Source: SLJK01 sp964567295
GTDB taxonomy: Bacteria > Bacillota > Dethiobacteria > DTU022 > UBA8154
Length of the DNA: 51,606 nt
Assembly (NCBI GenBank): GCA_964567295.1
Contig: CAZMLU010000009.1
Location: forward strand, 1-51,606
Direction: 5' to 3'
In this document: piece by piece, positions 1 to 7,579 of the stretch
Layout of the letters: each line of letters starts with the position of its first letter
Numbering within the stretch: position 1 is the first letter of the stretch
Notes under the pieces: generated by a model
Seen by the model: the letters and a program-made list of their open reading frames with translations, nothing else
Told to the model about the DNA's origin: nothing
Databases searched by the model: none
Program-made: the position numbers and the translations under genes

Positions 1-88
1 TTTAATGCAACCCTTACTCTCTGGCCAGTAGCATTTACTTTGTCAATTGAGAGAATTAAAAATTTTTAATTAAATTGCCGTTTTATTA

Positions 89-117
89 TTGACAATAAAT
101 AAAAGCAAGGGTAAAAT
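89..117 (+). promoter_or_regulatory. Predicted sigma-A promoter of the TRAP operon
   Basis: A perfect -35 box TTGACA (89-94) and a -10-like TAAAAT (112-117) are separated by 17 bases. Transcription would start near 124. A palindromic operator begins 11 bases after the -10 box, so a bound repressor would block the polymerase. Confidence 0.6.
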
Positions 118-128
118 TGCCTTAGTTA

Positions 129-144
129 TACTAAACGGTTAGTA
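129..144. promoter_or_regulatory. Palindromic operator, copy 1
   Basis: The 16 bases TACTAAACGGTTAGTA form six-base inverted arms (TACTAA/TTAGTA) around a central ACGG. The identical 16-mer occurs once more at 4481-4496, before the aryl-CoA ligase. The shape resembles operators of TetR-family repressors of acyl- or aryl-CoA genes. That family assignment is an inference, and no such regulator gene lies in the window. Confidence 0.55.
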
Positions 145-209
145 AAAAACTTTTTAAAAATGAGAAACAACGGTTTGAAATTGAAATGATTTTTTAAGGG
201 GTGGATTTA

Positions 210-1256
210 TTGAAAGCGCGATTATTTATGTTAGTATTGGTGGTTTTATTGCTTTCTTTTTTTAGTTCGTCTGGGTGTAGTACGGTAGAAGACGACAACG
301 AAGTAATTGAGTTGTCATTGTCCCATTTTTTCCCTGAGGATCATCCCATAGAAACAGAATTGATACAAAAATGGATAGATACTATAGAGAATGAAACTAA
401 TGGAAAATTAAGAATAACAAGTTATCCTGATGAATTGATGCTTGATGCAGAAGAAATATATGATGGAGTAGTTACCAACGAAATTGATATTGGATTATCA
501 GTTTTTTCTTATTCGAGAGAAAGATTTCCTTTGTTGGAAGTGTTCGAGTTGCCAGGAATTATGTATAATAATTCAAGGGTGGCAAGTATGGTTGCATGGC
601 ATGGAATTAAAGAACTGAGACCAAATGAAGTTAAAGATTCTCAACTCATGATGGTTTTTGCAACAGGGCCGGGAGATATGTTTTCAAAAAGGCCGATTCA
701 AAATTTAGAAGATCTCCAAGGATTAGAAGTACGTGCTACTGGTCGAAATGCAGATATGCTTGATCTTTTAGGTGCAACTCCTATTTCAATGTCACAATCA
801 GATACTTATGAAGCTTTACAGTCAGGCGTTGTAAAAGCCAATCTTTCGCCTCCAGAAGTTCTCAAGAACTGGAAGCAAGCTGAAGTGGTTGAATACTCAA
901 CTTCAACACCTTTTTTATATAATACTTTATTTTTTCTAAATATTAACTTAGATGTATGGAATTCTTTATCTGATGATACAAAGAACAAAATTGAATCAAT
1001 AAATGAGGAGTTACAGGTAGAAATTGCTATTGGCTTATGGGATAGAATGAATGAAAAAGCATTAAAATGGGCTGTTGAAGAAAAGGGATTAAACTTGATT
1101 TCTCTTTCAGAAACAGAGATGGACAGGTGGAAAGAAAAAGTGAAACCAGTACAACAAGATTACATCAATAAAATGGAAGAACAAAACTTATCAGGAGAAA
1201 AAGCTCTTGAGGTAGTATTAAGATTATCTGAGAAATATAATAAGATCTATAATTAA
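210..1256 (+). CDS. dctP: TRAP transporter substrate-binding lipoprotein (first copy)
   Basis: This is an extracytoplasmic solute receptor of a tripartite ATP-independent (TRAP) transporter; it captures an organic acid and hands it to DctQM. The protein has a short basic start, a hydrophobic leader and a lipobox ending SSGC near residue 23, so it is probably a lipid-anchored surface receptor. The body is full length for DctP (about 350 residues). It keeps the Arg in LEVRATG, the place where family members clamp a substrate carboxylate. The TTG at 210 is preferred over the GTG at 201 because AAGGGG ends just before it at proper spacing, whereas the GTG overlaps the ribosome site. The gene is strongly A/T-rich. 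A second receptor gene follows. The substrate cannot be read from the sequence; the downstream ligase and reductase suggest an aromatic acid. Confidence 0.88.
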   Translation: MKARLFMLVLVVLLLSFFSSSGCSTVEDDNEVIELSLSHFFPEDHPIETELIQKWIDTIENETNGKLRITSYPDELMLDAEEIYDGVVTNEIDIGLSVFSYSRERFPLLEVFELPGIMYNNSRVASMVAWHGIKELRPNEVKDSQLMMVFATGPGDMFSKRPIQNLEDLQGLEVRATGRNADMLDLLGATPISMSQSDTYEALQSGVVKANLSPPEVLKNWKQAEVVEYSTSTPFLYNTLFFLNINLDVWNSLSDDTKNKIESINEELQVEIAIGLWDRMNEKALKWAVEEKGLNLISLSETEMDRWKEKVKPVQQDYINKMEEQNLSGEKALEVVLRLSEKYNKIYN

Positions 1257-1379
1257 TTTTCGCTTTCTTTAATCTCCATATTTTGAATTCATGATAGGAG
1301 GTGTTAAGATAAAGCTGTGAGTGACGTATAAAGTGTATTGGTTTTATGTTTTATCACTTTACCTGAAGGGGTTGACAAA

Positions 1380-2483
1380 ATGCATCTTAAAGCTGCTAAT
1401 AAGTATTCAAAAATGGTTTTTCCCGTTATGTTAATATTTGTTTTGTTGTTTGGAATCTTAGGTTGTGCTGGGCCAGATGAGGAGGCAGTTGATGAAGAAA
1501 TTACAACTGATGAAGAGGTTTTTGAACTTTCCCTTGCCCATTTTCAGCCTTCTACTCATGAAGTAGAAACTGTGTTAATTCAAGGATGGATAGAAAAAAT
1601 TGAAGAAGCTACTGATGGACGTGTTATAATTGAAAGTTACCCGGGAGGAACATTGATTCCAGGAACGGAAATTTATGAAGGCGTGGTTGATGGAGTAGCC
1701 GATATTGGGCATTCATGTCAAGCATATACCAGAGGGCGCTTTCCCGTGCAAGAAACTTTATTAGTCCCTGGACTCTATTGGGAGAATGCTTTAGTGGCAG
1801 ATTGGACGCTCATGGATCTAATCGAAGAACTTGAACCAGAAGAACTTGATAATGTAAAAAATATGTTTTTTTGGACAACTGGGAGGGGTGATCTTTTAAC
1901 CCAAGAGCCGGTTAGGAATATGGAAGATCTGAGTGCCCTTGAAGTTGGAGTTACAGCAGGAGAACGAGCAGATGCTCTTAGCAGGCTGGGCTCGACTGGC
2001 AATGTTTTGCCTATGCCCGATCAGTATGAAGCCATTCAGAGAGGTTTAACTGACGGCACTATAGCACCTGTAGAGACCTTAAAGTCTTTTAGAATAGCGG
2101 AGGTTGTAGATTATGTGACATTTACTCCGATGCTGTATAATCAGTTACTTTTTATGGTTATGAACCTTGATACCTGGAACTCCCTTCCGCCTGATATTCA
2201 GGATACTATAGAAGAAGTTAACGAGGAGTATTATGAAGAGGTAGTTGCAGGTTTTTATGACTGGCTGGAGGAGCTTGCATACGAGTGGATGGAGGAAGAA
2301 GGGATCGCATTAGAATTTATTGAACTGCCTGAAGAAGAAGAACAAAAATGGGTTGAACTTATTGAGCCGATGTATGATGATCACATCGAATATTTGAATG
2401 AGCAAGGATTGCCCGGAGAAGATATTTTCGACACTACTTTAGAATTAATCGATAAAAATCTGGAAAAGTATGGAACACAATAG
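1380..2483 (+). CDS. dctP: TRAP transporter substrate-binding lipoprotein (second copy)
   Basis: This is a second DctP-family receptor, clearly related to the preceding gene: both share a LSL-HF motif, the EIY-GVV segment and the following I-DIG and RFP blocks. It has a hydrophobic leader and lipobox (ILGC) followed by an acidic linker. The ATG at 1380 follows AAGGGG at good spacing; the open frame extends upstream to 1338 without a ribosome site. Where copy 1 has LEVRATG, this one reads LEVGVTA, so the usual carboxylate-binding Arg is missing. The two receptors may therefore recognise different ligands while sharing one membrane pair. A 12-bp hairpin follows the gene and may set receptor levels above those of DctQM. 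Confidence 0.88.
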   Translation: MHLKAANKYSKMVFPVMLIFVLLFGILGCAGPDEEAVDEEITTDEEVFELSLAHFQPSTHEVETVLIQGWIEKIEEATDGRVIIESYPGGTLIPGTEIYEGVVDGVADIGHSCQAYTRGRFPVQETLLVPGLYWENALVADWTLMDLIEELEPEELDNVKNMFFWTTGRGDLLTQEPVRNMEDLSALEVGVTAGERADALSRLGSTGNVLPMPDQYEAIQRGLTDGTIAPVETLKSFRIAEVVDYVTFTPMLYNQLLFMVMNLDTWNSLPPDIQDTIEEVNEEYYEEVVAGFYDWLEELAYEWMEEEGIALEFIELPEEEEQKWVELIEPMYDDHIEYLNEQGLPGEDIFDTTLELIDKNLEKYGTQ

Positions 2484-2496
2484 TTTAGATATTTGT

Positions 2497-2531
2497 AAAG
2501 TGTCCTGCGGTGTTGAACTGCAGGACACTTT
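2497..2531 (+). terminator. Intercistronic hairpin, partial terminator
   Basis: The arms AAAGTGTCCTGC (2497-2508) and GCAGGACACTTT (2520-2531) pair perfectly over 12 bases around an 11-base loop and run into a T-rich tail. It lies between the receptor gene and dctQ. It could terminate part of the transcripts or protect the 3' end of receptor mRNA, giving more receptor than membrane subunits. Confidence 0.6.
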
Positions 2532-2588
2532 CTTGAATTAATCTTATTTACTTTTATTTAGCACGAATAAAAAAGGGGGAGGGATAAG

Positions 2589-3074
2589 GTGGGCTCAATT
2601 AATAAATTTTCAGTTCAGGTCAGTCAAAAACTTGATTGGGTTGCAAGGGCATTGTTTATGGTAATAATGATTTTAGTTGTCTCTAATGTAGTAGCAAGGT
2701 TTTTTGGACAGCCTTTTGATGGTACAGCTGAGTGGGTTGGGTTCATAATGTCATCTGCAATAGCTCTTGCACTTTCTTATTGTGCTGCTTGGGAAGGCCA
2801 CGTAGCCGTTACTATTCTAATTGAAAAGTTATCTGAGGAAAAACAAATTGTTGTAAATATAATAGTGAATTTTTTAATTCTGCTTTTTCTTATTTTTGTT
2901 GTAAGAATGCTGTTCTTGTACGGAATAAGGTTACATGAAGGTGGGCTTGTTGGTATGACAACTAGAGTGCCTTTGCATTATTTTGCATATGTAATTGCTG
3001 TTGGTTTTATAGGATATTGTTTTGTAGTACTTGGAAGCTTAATAGAATTTTTAAAAAGGGTGGTCAGAAAATGA
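2589..3074 (+). CDS. dctQ: TRAP transporter small membrane subunit DctQ
   Basis: This is the four-helix small permease subunit of the TRAP transporter, which bridges the receptor and DctM. Its 161 residues contain four hydrophobic segments and the family-like stretch FDGTAEWVGF after the first helix. The GTG start is preceded by a strong AAAGGGGGAGG ribosome site. The gene overlaps the true dctM start by four bases (ATGA), so translation is probably coupled. Only one DctQM pair serves the two receptors upstream. Confidence 0.88.
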   Translation: MGSINKFSVQVSQKLDWVARALFMVIMILVVSNVVARFFGQPFDGTAEWVGFIMSSAIALALSYCAAWEGHVAVTILIEKLSEEKQIVVNIIVNFLILLFLIFVVRMLFLYGIRLHEGGLVGMTTRVPLHYFAYVIAVGFIGYCFVVLGSLIEFLKRVVRK

Positions 3075-4390
3075 ACCTCCTTCTAATAGGCGCCCTTGGA
3101 GTATTAGCACTGCTTGTTCTTTTTTTAATAAAGGTTCCCATATCTTTGGCAATGATAATAATAGGCTATTTCGGCTATGCTGTAGCTACAACTTTTGTGG
3201 CAGCTAATAGGGTTGTAGCCTCTGATATTTTTACAACATTTACTTCATATTCGCTTAGTGTTATTCCTATGTTTGTTTTAATGGGCTTTATTGGTTTTCA
3301 TTCAGGAATAGGTAAAAAACTATATTCTTTTGCTTATATGGTGGTAGGAAAACTTCCCGGGGGGTTGGCCATGGCAACTCAGGTTGCCTGTGCAATATTT
3401 GGTGCTGTTTGTGGTTCAAGCACAGCTACAACGGCAACAATGGGTTCAATCGCAATTCCTGAGATGCAAAGATATAAATATGCTGACAAGCTCTCAGCTG
3501 CCTCTGTTGCTGCTGGTGGAGCTTTAGGGATAATGATTCCCCCTAGTGTAATATTGGTACTTTACGGAATCGCAACGGAACAATCAATCGCAAGATTGTT
3601 TTTAGCAGGTATAATCCCTGGAATTCTTTTAACTGTTTTGTTTATGTTGGCAATTTATATTTCCACATTGCGAAATCCTGATTTAGCACCAACAGCTTCA
3701 GGGCCATCTCTGTCAATTAAAGATATTTTTAGAGCTCTAAAAGATAGCGGATTGCTTGAAGTATTAATTGTATTTATTATTTCTTTGGGAGGTCTTTTCG
3801 GAGGGTTTTTTACCCCTACAGAGGCTGGCGGTGTAGGGGCAGCCGGGGTTTTATTGGTTACATTCATGCAAGGAAGCTTGAGAGGTAAGCAATTATTAGA
3901 TTCTCTTTCTTCTGCTACAAGAACTTCTGCTATGATCCTACTATTGGTAACTGGTGCGACAATATTCGGGCGGTTCATGGCCGTTACGAGGATTCCTTTC
4001 GAACTTGCGAGTTGGGCTGGTGAACTCCCTCTTCCTCCATTTATCGTGGTGGCGGTAGTTTTGTTTATATATTTAGTGCTAGGCACTTTTATTGACTCAT
4101 TGCCACTTATGTTACTTACGGTGCCTATCTTTTACCCAGTTGTTGTTGAAACGTTGGGTTATAATCCTATTTGGTTTGGAGTGATGATGGTTATTGTGGT
4201 TACTATGGGCTGCATTACTCCACCGGTCGGCATAAATGTGTATGTTGTAAAAGGCGTGGCGAAAGATATTCCTTTGCAAGTTATTTTTTCTGGCGTTTGG
4301 CCTTTCTTGCTGGCCCTAATCGTCTGTAGTGCTTTATTAATAGCTTTTCCTCAAATCGCTCTATTCTTACCAGAGTATGTTATTAATTAG
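3071..4390 (+). CDS. dctM: TRAP transporter large permease DctM
   Basis: This is the large channel-forming subunit of the TRAP transporter, driven by an ion gradient. About 12 hydrophobic segments span its 439 residues. Family-typical stretches are visible: CGSSTATTATMGSIAIPEM, the GIMIPPS motif and, near the end, CITPPVGINVYVVKG. The ATG at 3071 overlaps the dctQ stop and follows AAAGGGTGG; the open frame runs further upstream inside dctQ, but that part is not family-like. Length and motifs are normal. Confidence 0.92.
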   Translation: MNLLLIGALGVLALLVLFLIKVPISLAMIIIGYFGYAVATTFVAANRVVASDIFTTFTSYSLSVIPMFVLMGFIGFHSGIGKKLYSFAYMVVGKLPGGLAMATQVACAIFGAVCGSSTATTATMGSIAIPEMQRYKYADKLSAASVAAGGALGIMIPPSVILVLYGIATEQSIARLFLAGIIPGILLTVLFMLAIYISTLRNPDLAPTASGPSLSIKDIFRALKDSGLLEVLIVFIISLGGLFGGFFTPTEAGGVGAAGVLLVTFMQGSLRGKQLLDSLSSATRTSAMILLLVTGATIFGRFMAVTRIPFELASWAGELPLPPFIVVAVVLFIYLVLGTFIDSLPLMLLTVPIFYPVVVETLGYNPIWFGVMMVIVVTMGCITPPVGINVYVVKGVAKDIPLQVIFSGVWPFLLALIVCSALLIAFPQIALFLPEYVIN

Positions 4391-4446
4391 GTTTAATACA
4401 ATAATATTTTTATCCCAGAAGAAGTATTTACTCAAAAACTTTCCCA

Positions 4447-4504
4447 TTGCAATTATCGTAAGACTAAATTAAATAAAATATACTAAACGGTTAGTATATT
4501 TTAT
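4447..4504 (+). promoter_or_regulatory. Predicted ligase promoter with operator copy 2
   Basis: TTGCAA (4447-4452) and TAAATA (4470-4475) are spaced 17 bases and form a plausible promoter. The operator TACTAAACGGTTAGTA lies at 4481-4496, identical to 129-144. Here the inverted symmetry reaches 14 bases per arm (4473-4486 with 4491-4504) around the central ACGG. The element sits just downstream of the -10 box and 17 bases before the ligase start. Confidence 0.55.
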
Positions 4505-4520
4505 AAGGAGGATTTATTTT

Positions 4521-5855
4521 ATGAGAGAACAAATCTACTGGAACCCAAAAACTGAATTAATGAAAAGGGAAGATTTAGAGAGCCTTCAATTTAGAAAGTT
4601 CAGTAAAATGGTCAATTGGTCTTATGAGAATAGTCCCTTATGGAGGCGCAAATTAGATGACGCTGGTTTTAAGCCTGGCGATATTCGATCTTTAGAAGAT
4701 GTAGAAAAGATACCTTTTTTAACCCGAAAAGAGCTTAGTCAATCACAGCACAAAAAACCATTGTTCGGTGATATAATGTCTATTCCAAAAGAATTGGCTT
4801 TGCGTTATCATCAGACCTCAGGAACTTCTGGAAGCGGACCTTTGCGTATTTTAGATGGTTGGAAGGACTGGGAATGGGGCTCAGAGATGTGGTGTTATGG
4901 CATGTATGCTTTTGGTGTCAGAGATAACGATATTTGCTTGGTTGCATCAGGATATGGGAATTTTATTGGTTTCTGGCTTGCACATTATGCCTGCGAAAGA
5001 ATTGGTGCATTGACTATACCGACTGGAGGGATGTCTAGCGAAGACCGTATCAATAAAATTATGGAGATGGATATAACTGTTCTAGTTTCTACTCCTACTT
5101 ATGCGATCAGGCTTGCTCAGGTTGCTAGTGGGATGGGCATAAACCTCGCGAAGGACTCAAAAATAAAATTTTTACTTCATGCAGGCGAACCAGGTGCCAG
5201 CATCCCTGGGACAAAAAAAATGCTGGAAGAAGTATGGGGTGCAAAAGTGGGGGATTTTCCTGGTATGTCTGAAACAGGAGGATCAACCTGCTTTGAATGT
5301 GCAGAACAAAGTGGAGGGCTTCATATTCTTGAAGATCATTATATACAGGAGGTTATAGACCCAAAAACGACTGAGAACTTAGGTCACGGGCAGCGGGGTG
5401 AACTAGTACTCACTTCTTTTGGCAGGGGTGCCTTGCCACTAATTCGTTATAGAACCGGGGATTTAGTAGAGCGTGTAGATAGCAGTTTCTGTTCTTGTGG
5501 GAGAACATTTGACCTTTACAAAGGTGGCATTTTAGGAAGGGCCGATGATATGAAACATGTTAAGGGGGTAAATATTTTCCCTTCTGCTGTTGAAGATATT
5601 ATACGAGAATTTAAAGAGATTAATGAGTTTCAGATAGTAATATACACAGAGAATGATCTTGACCAAATCAAAGTAAAAATAGAACCGGTTGCAGAATTTA
5701 GCAGTGACCGCTATCAAGAGTTACAAAAAGCGATAGCTGAAAAATTGTATAATGCACATCGGCTTTCGTTCAGAGTAGAAATAGTAGAACCGGATACTTT
5801 GCCCAAGTTTGAGTTAAAGTCTAAAAGACTTCAAGATTTAAGAGAAAAAAAATGA
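4521..5855 (+). CDS. Phenylacetate-CoA ligase (PaaK) family aryl-CoA ligase
   Basis: This ATP-dependent acid-CoA ligase of the adenylate-forming superfamily converts an acid to its CoA thioester via an acyl-adenylate. Visible motifs are YHQTSGTSG (phosphate loop, near residue 95), DFPGMSETGG (near 250), YRTGD (near 310), GGILGRADDM (near 335) and KGVNIFPS just after it. The length of 444 is normal for the PaaK branch. A CSCGRTF motif follows YRTGD, as in many PaaK-like ligases. The ATG follows AAGGAGG. The gene sits between an acid transporter and a 4-hydroxybenzoyl-CoA-reductase-like enzyme, so a hydroxylated aromatic acid is the likely substrate (inference). The coenzyme F390 synthetase branch looks similar but fits the context less well. 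Confidence 0.85.
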   Translation: MREQIYWNPKTELMKREDLESLQFRKFSKMVNWSYENSPLWRRKLDDAGFKPGDIRSLEDVEKIPFLTRKELSQSQHKKPLFGDIMSIPKELALRYHQTSGTSGSGPLRILDGWKDWEWGSEMWCYGMYAFGVRDNDICLVASGYGNFIGFWLAHYACERIGALTIPTGGMSSEDRINKIMEMDITVLVSTPTYAIRLAQVASGMGINLAKDSKIKFLLHAGEPGASIPGTKKMLEEVWGAKVGDFPGMSETGGSTCFECAEQSGGLHILEDHYIQEVIDPKTTENLGHGQRGELVLTSFGRGALPLIRYRTGDLVERVDSSFCSCGRTFDLYKGGILGRADDMKHVKGVNIFPSAVEDIIREFKEINEFQIVIYTENDLDQIKVKIEPVAEFSSDRYQELQKAIAEKLYNAHRLSFRVEIVEPDTLPKFELKSKRLQDLREKK

Positions 5856-5869
5856 AAGGGGTAATAGAT

Positions 5870-6064
5870 ATGTTATCATATGAAGATGATCCAAAAATAG
5901 TAGAGGAAAAAGTATTACAAGTTTATAACTTATTGAAAGAATTAAGTGAGGTAGAAGATTTTCCAGCTATTTCGTTCAATGCTCGTAGAGCCTTAGGGGT
6001 AATGTGGCAAGTAACCAATGATCTAGATCTGGAATTTGAACAGCTTTTTTATTTAAAAGTATAA
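5870..6064 (+). CDS. Small acidic protein of unknown function
   Basis: I do not recognise this 64-residue protein. It is acidic, predicted mostly helical, without cysteines or membrane segments. The open frame could begin at 5852, overlapping the ligase stop by four bases, but AAAGGGG lies at ideal distance from the ATG at 5870, which is preferred. It is placed between the ligase and the reductase subunits on the same strand, so it is probably co-transcribed. It might be a small binding or regulatory partner of the ligase; nothing in the sequence proves this. Confidence 0.6.
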   Translation: MLSYEDDPKIVEEKVLQVYNLLKELSEVEDFPAISFNARRALGVMWQVTNDLDLEFEQLFYLKV

Positions 6065-6102
6065 AGGTTTATAATAAATATCATAAGGGGGAGGTACAGT
6101 AA

Positions 6103-7092
6103 TTGCGATTGCCAGAGTTAGAATATCACGAACCTGATAGTATTGATGGTGCGGTGAAGGTGCTGAATAAGAATTATAATGGCGCCGTGATTGCCGGGGG
6201 AACAGATCTCTTAGTTGCTTTAAAGCAAAGGTTGCAGGTTCCTGATTATCTGTTAAGCCTGGAGAAGATTACATCTTTAAAAGAAATGGAGAAAATTAAT
6301 GGAACTTTTACCATCGGCCCCATGTGCCTTCTAAAAGATATCGCCAGTTCCCAGCGCATCGAAGAGAACCTTCCTGCTTTAAAACATTCTGCTTGGGAGG
6401 TGGGCTCTCCTCTACTGCGTGCAACGGCCACTATAGGAGGAAATATATGCCTTAATACACGTTGTCGTTTTTACAACCAGTCTTTGTTCTGGCGTTCTTC
6501 CCGTGAACCATGCTGCAAGGCAGGTGGCAGCGTATGTCATGTCACTGGCAAGAAAGATACCTGTTATGCGGCTTTTTGCGCCGATATTCCACCAGTCCTG
6601 ATTGCTTACGGAGCAAGCATTAAGTTGGCAGGCCCTAATGGCGAAAGGTCTCTACCATTGGAAGAGTTCTATACCGGAAACGGTCGTACTCCGAACAAGA
6701 TCATGGCCGGGAGTGGGGAGATTTTGACTGAGATAAAAATACCTTTTCAGCAAAATGCGAAGAGCAGCTACCGAAAATTTAGGCATAGGGACTCTATCGA
6801 GTTTCCTCTGGTGGGTGTAGCAGTAACACTCCATATGGATGAGAAGGACCTTTGCACTGAAGCCAGGATTGTATTGACGGGGCTCAGTACTGCTCCGATA
6901 GTGGCTGCCAAAGGTGCCGAGAGACTTATAGGTAAGAAACTTAACTCAGAGTTGATATTTCAGGCTGCAGAAGGTGCTTCTTCTGAAGCACATCCCCTAA
7001 AAACGGATCTGAGCTCGCCCCGCTATAAGCGGGAAGTTGCCAGAGTGATTATTGCGGAAGCAATTGCGGAAGCGGGAGGGGTTGAGATATGA
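6103..7092 (+). CDS. hcrB: 4-hydroxybenzoyl-CoA reductase-like FAD/4Fe-4S subunit
   Basis: This is the flavin subunit of a xanthine-oxidase-family molybdoenzyme. AGGTDLLV (31-38) and ATIGGN (109-114) are the FAD-binding motifs. Most family members go straight from the second motif into the rest of the domain. This protein carries an insertion with Cys121, Cys137, Cys145 and Cys154. Those spacings (16, 8, 9) match, as I recall them, the four ligands of the additional 4Fe-4S cluster that is special to 4-hydroxybenzoyl-CoA reductase beta subunits. That enzyme takes electrons from ferredoxin to remove the para-hydroxyl from 4-hydroxybenzoyl-CoA. The start is TTG with GGGGGAGG upstream. The length of about 330 fits. 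Confidence 0.82.
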   Translation: MRLPELEYHEPDSIDGAVKVLNKNYNGAVIAGGTDLLVALKQRLQVPDYLLSLEKITSLKEMEKINGTFTIGPMCLLKDIASSQRIEENLPALKHSAWEVGSPLLRATATIGGNICLNTRCRFYNQSLFWRSSREPCCKAGGSVCHVTGKKDTCYAAFCADIPPVLIAYGASIKLAGPNGERSLPLEEFYTGNGRTPNKIMAGSGEILTEIKIPFQQNAKSSYRKFRHRDSIEFPLVGVAVTLHMDEKDLCTEARIVLTGLSTAPIVAAKGAERLIGKKLNSELIFQAAEGASSEAHPLKTDLSSPRYKREVARVIIAEAIAEAGGVEI

Positions 7093-7574
7093 AAAGAAAG
7101 ACCATAAAGTTTGAAGTTAACGGTGAGGTAAAGGAGATCACTGTAGATACCAATAAAACTCTGCTGGAGGTTTTACGAGAGGACTTGGGCCTGACAGGGA
7201 CGAAAAAAGGGTGTAACCAGGGAGAGTGCGGTACTTGTACGGTACTTTTGGAAGGAAACCCCGTAAGTTCATGCTCACTGTTAGCGGTAAAAGCCGACGG
7301 CTTGAAAGTTCTCACCATTGAAGGAGTGGCTAAAGATGGAATGTTACACCCTATACAGACGACTTTCAATGAAAAAGGTGCGATACAATGCGGTTTTTGT
7401 ACACCCGGTATGATTCTGGTAACCAAGCATCTGCTGGAAAACAATCCTTCGCCAAGTGTAAAAGAGATTAAGGAAGCCATTGCCGGAAATATCTGCCGCT
7501 GCACGGGGTACCTGCAAATAATCGAGGCTATAATGTCCCTGGCAGAAGAAAAACAACTAGAAAGGCAGGTGTAA
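7089..7574 (+). CDS. hcrC: Molybdenum hydroxylase 2Fe-2S subunit (HcrC/CoxS type)
   Basis: This is the small iron-sulfur subunit with two 2Fe-2S clusters that wires the molybdenum site to the flavin subunit. The N-terminal plant-ferredoxin-like fold has Cys42, Cys47, Cys50 and Cys62 (motif GCNQGECGTC). The C-terminal helical domain has Cys101, Cys104, Cys136 and Cys138 (motifs CGFCTPGM and CRCTGY). All eight ligands are present. The ATG overlaps the stop of the flavin subunit gene and follows GGAGGGG, so the subunits are translationally coupled. The length of 161 is normal. Confidence 0.93.
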   Translation: MKRKTIKFEVNGEVKEITVDTNKTLLEVLREDLGLTGTKKGCNQGECGTCTVLLEGNPVSSCSLLAVKADGLKVLTIEGVAKDGMLHPIQTTFNEKGAIQCGFCTPGMILVTKHLLENNPSPSVKEIKEAIAGNICRCTGYLQIIEAIMSLAEEKQLERQV

Positions 7575-7579
7575 ATTAA

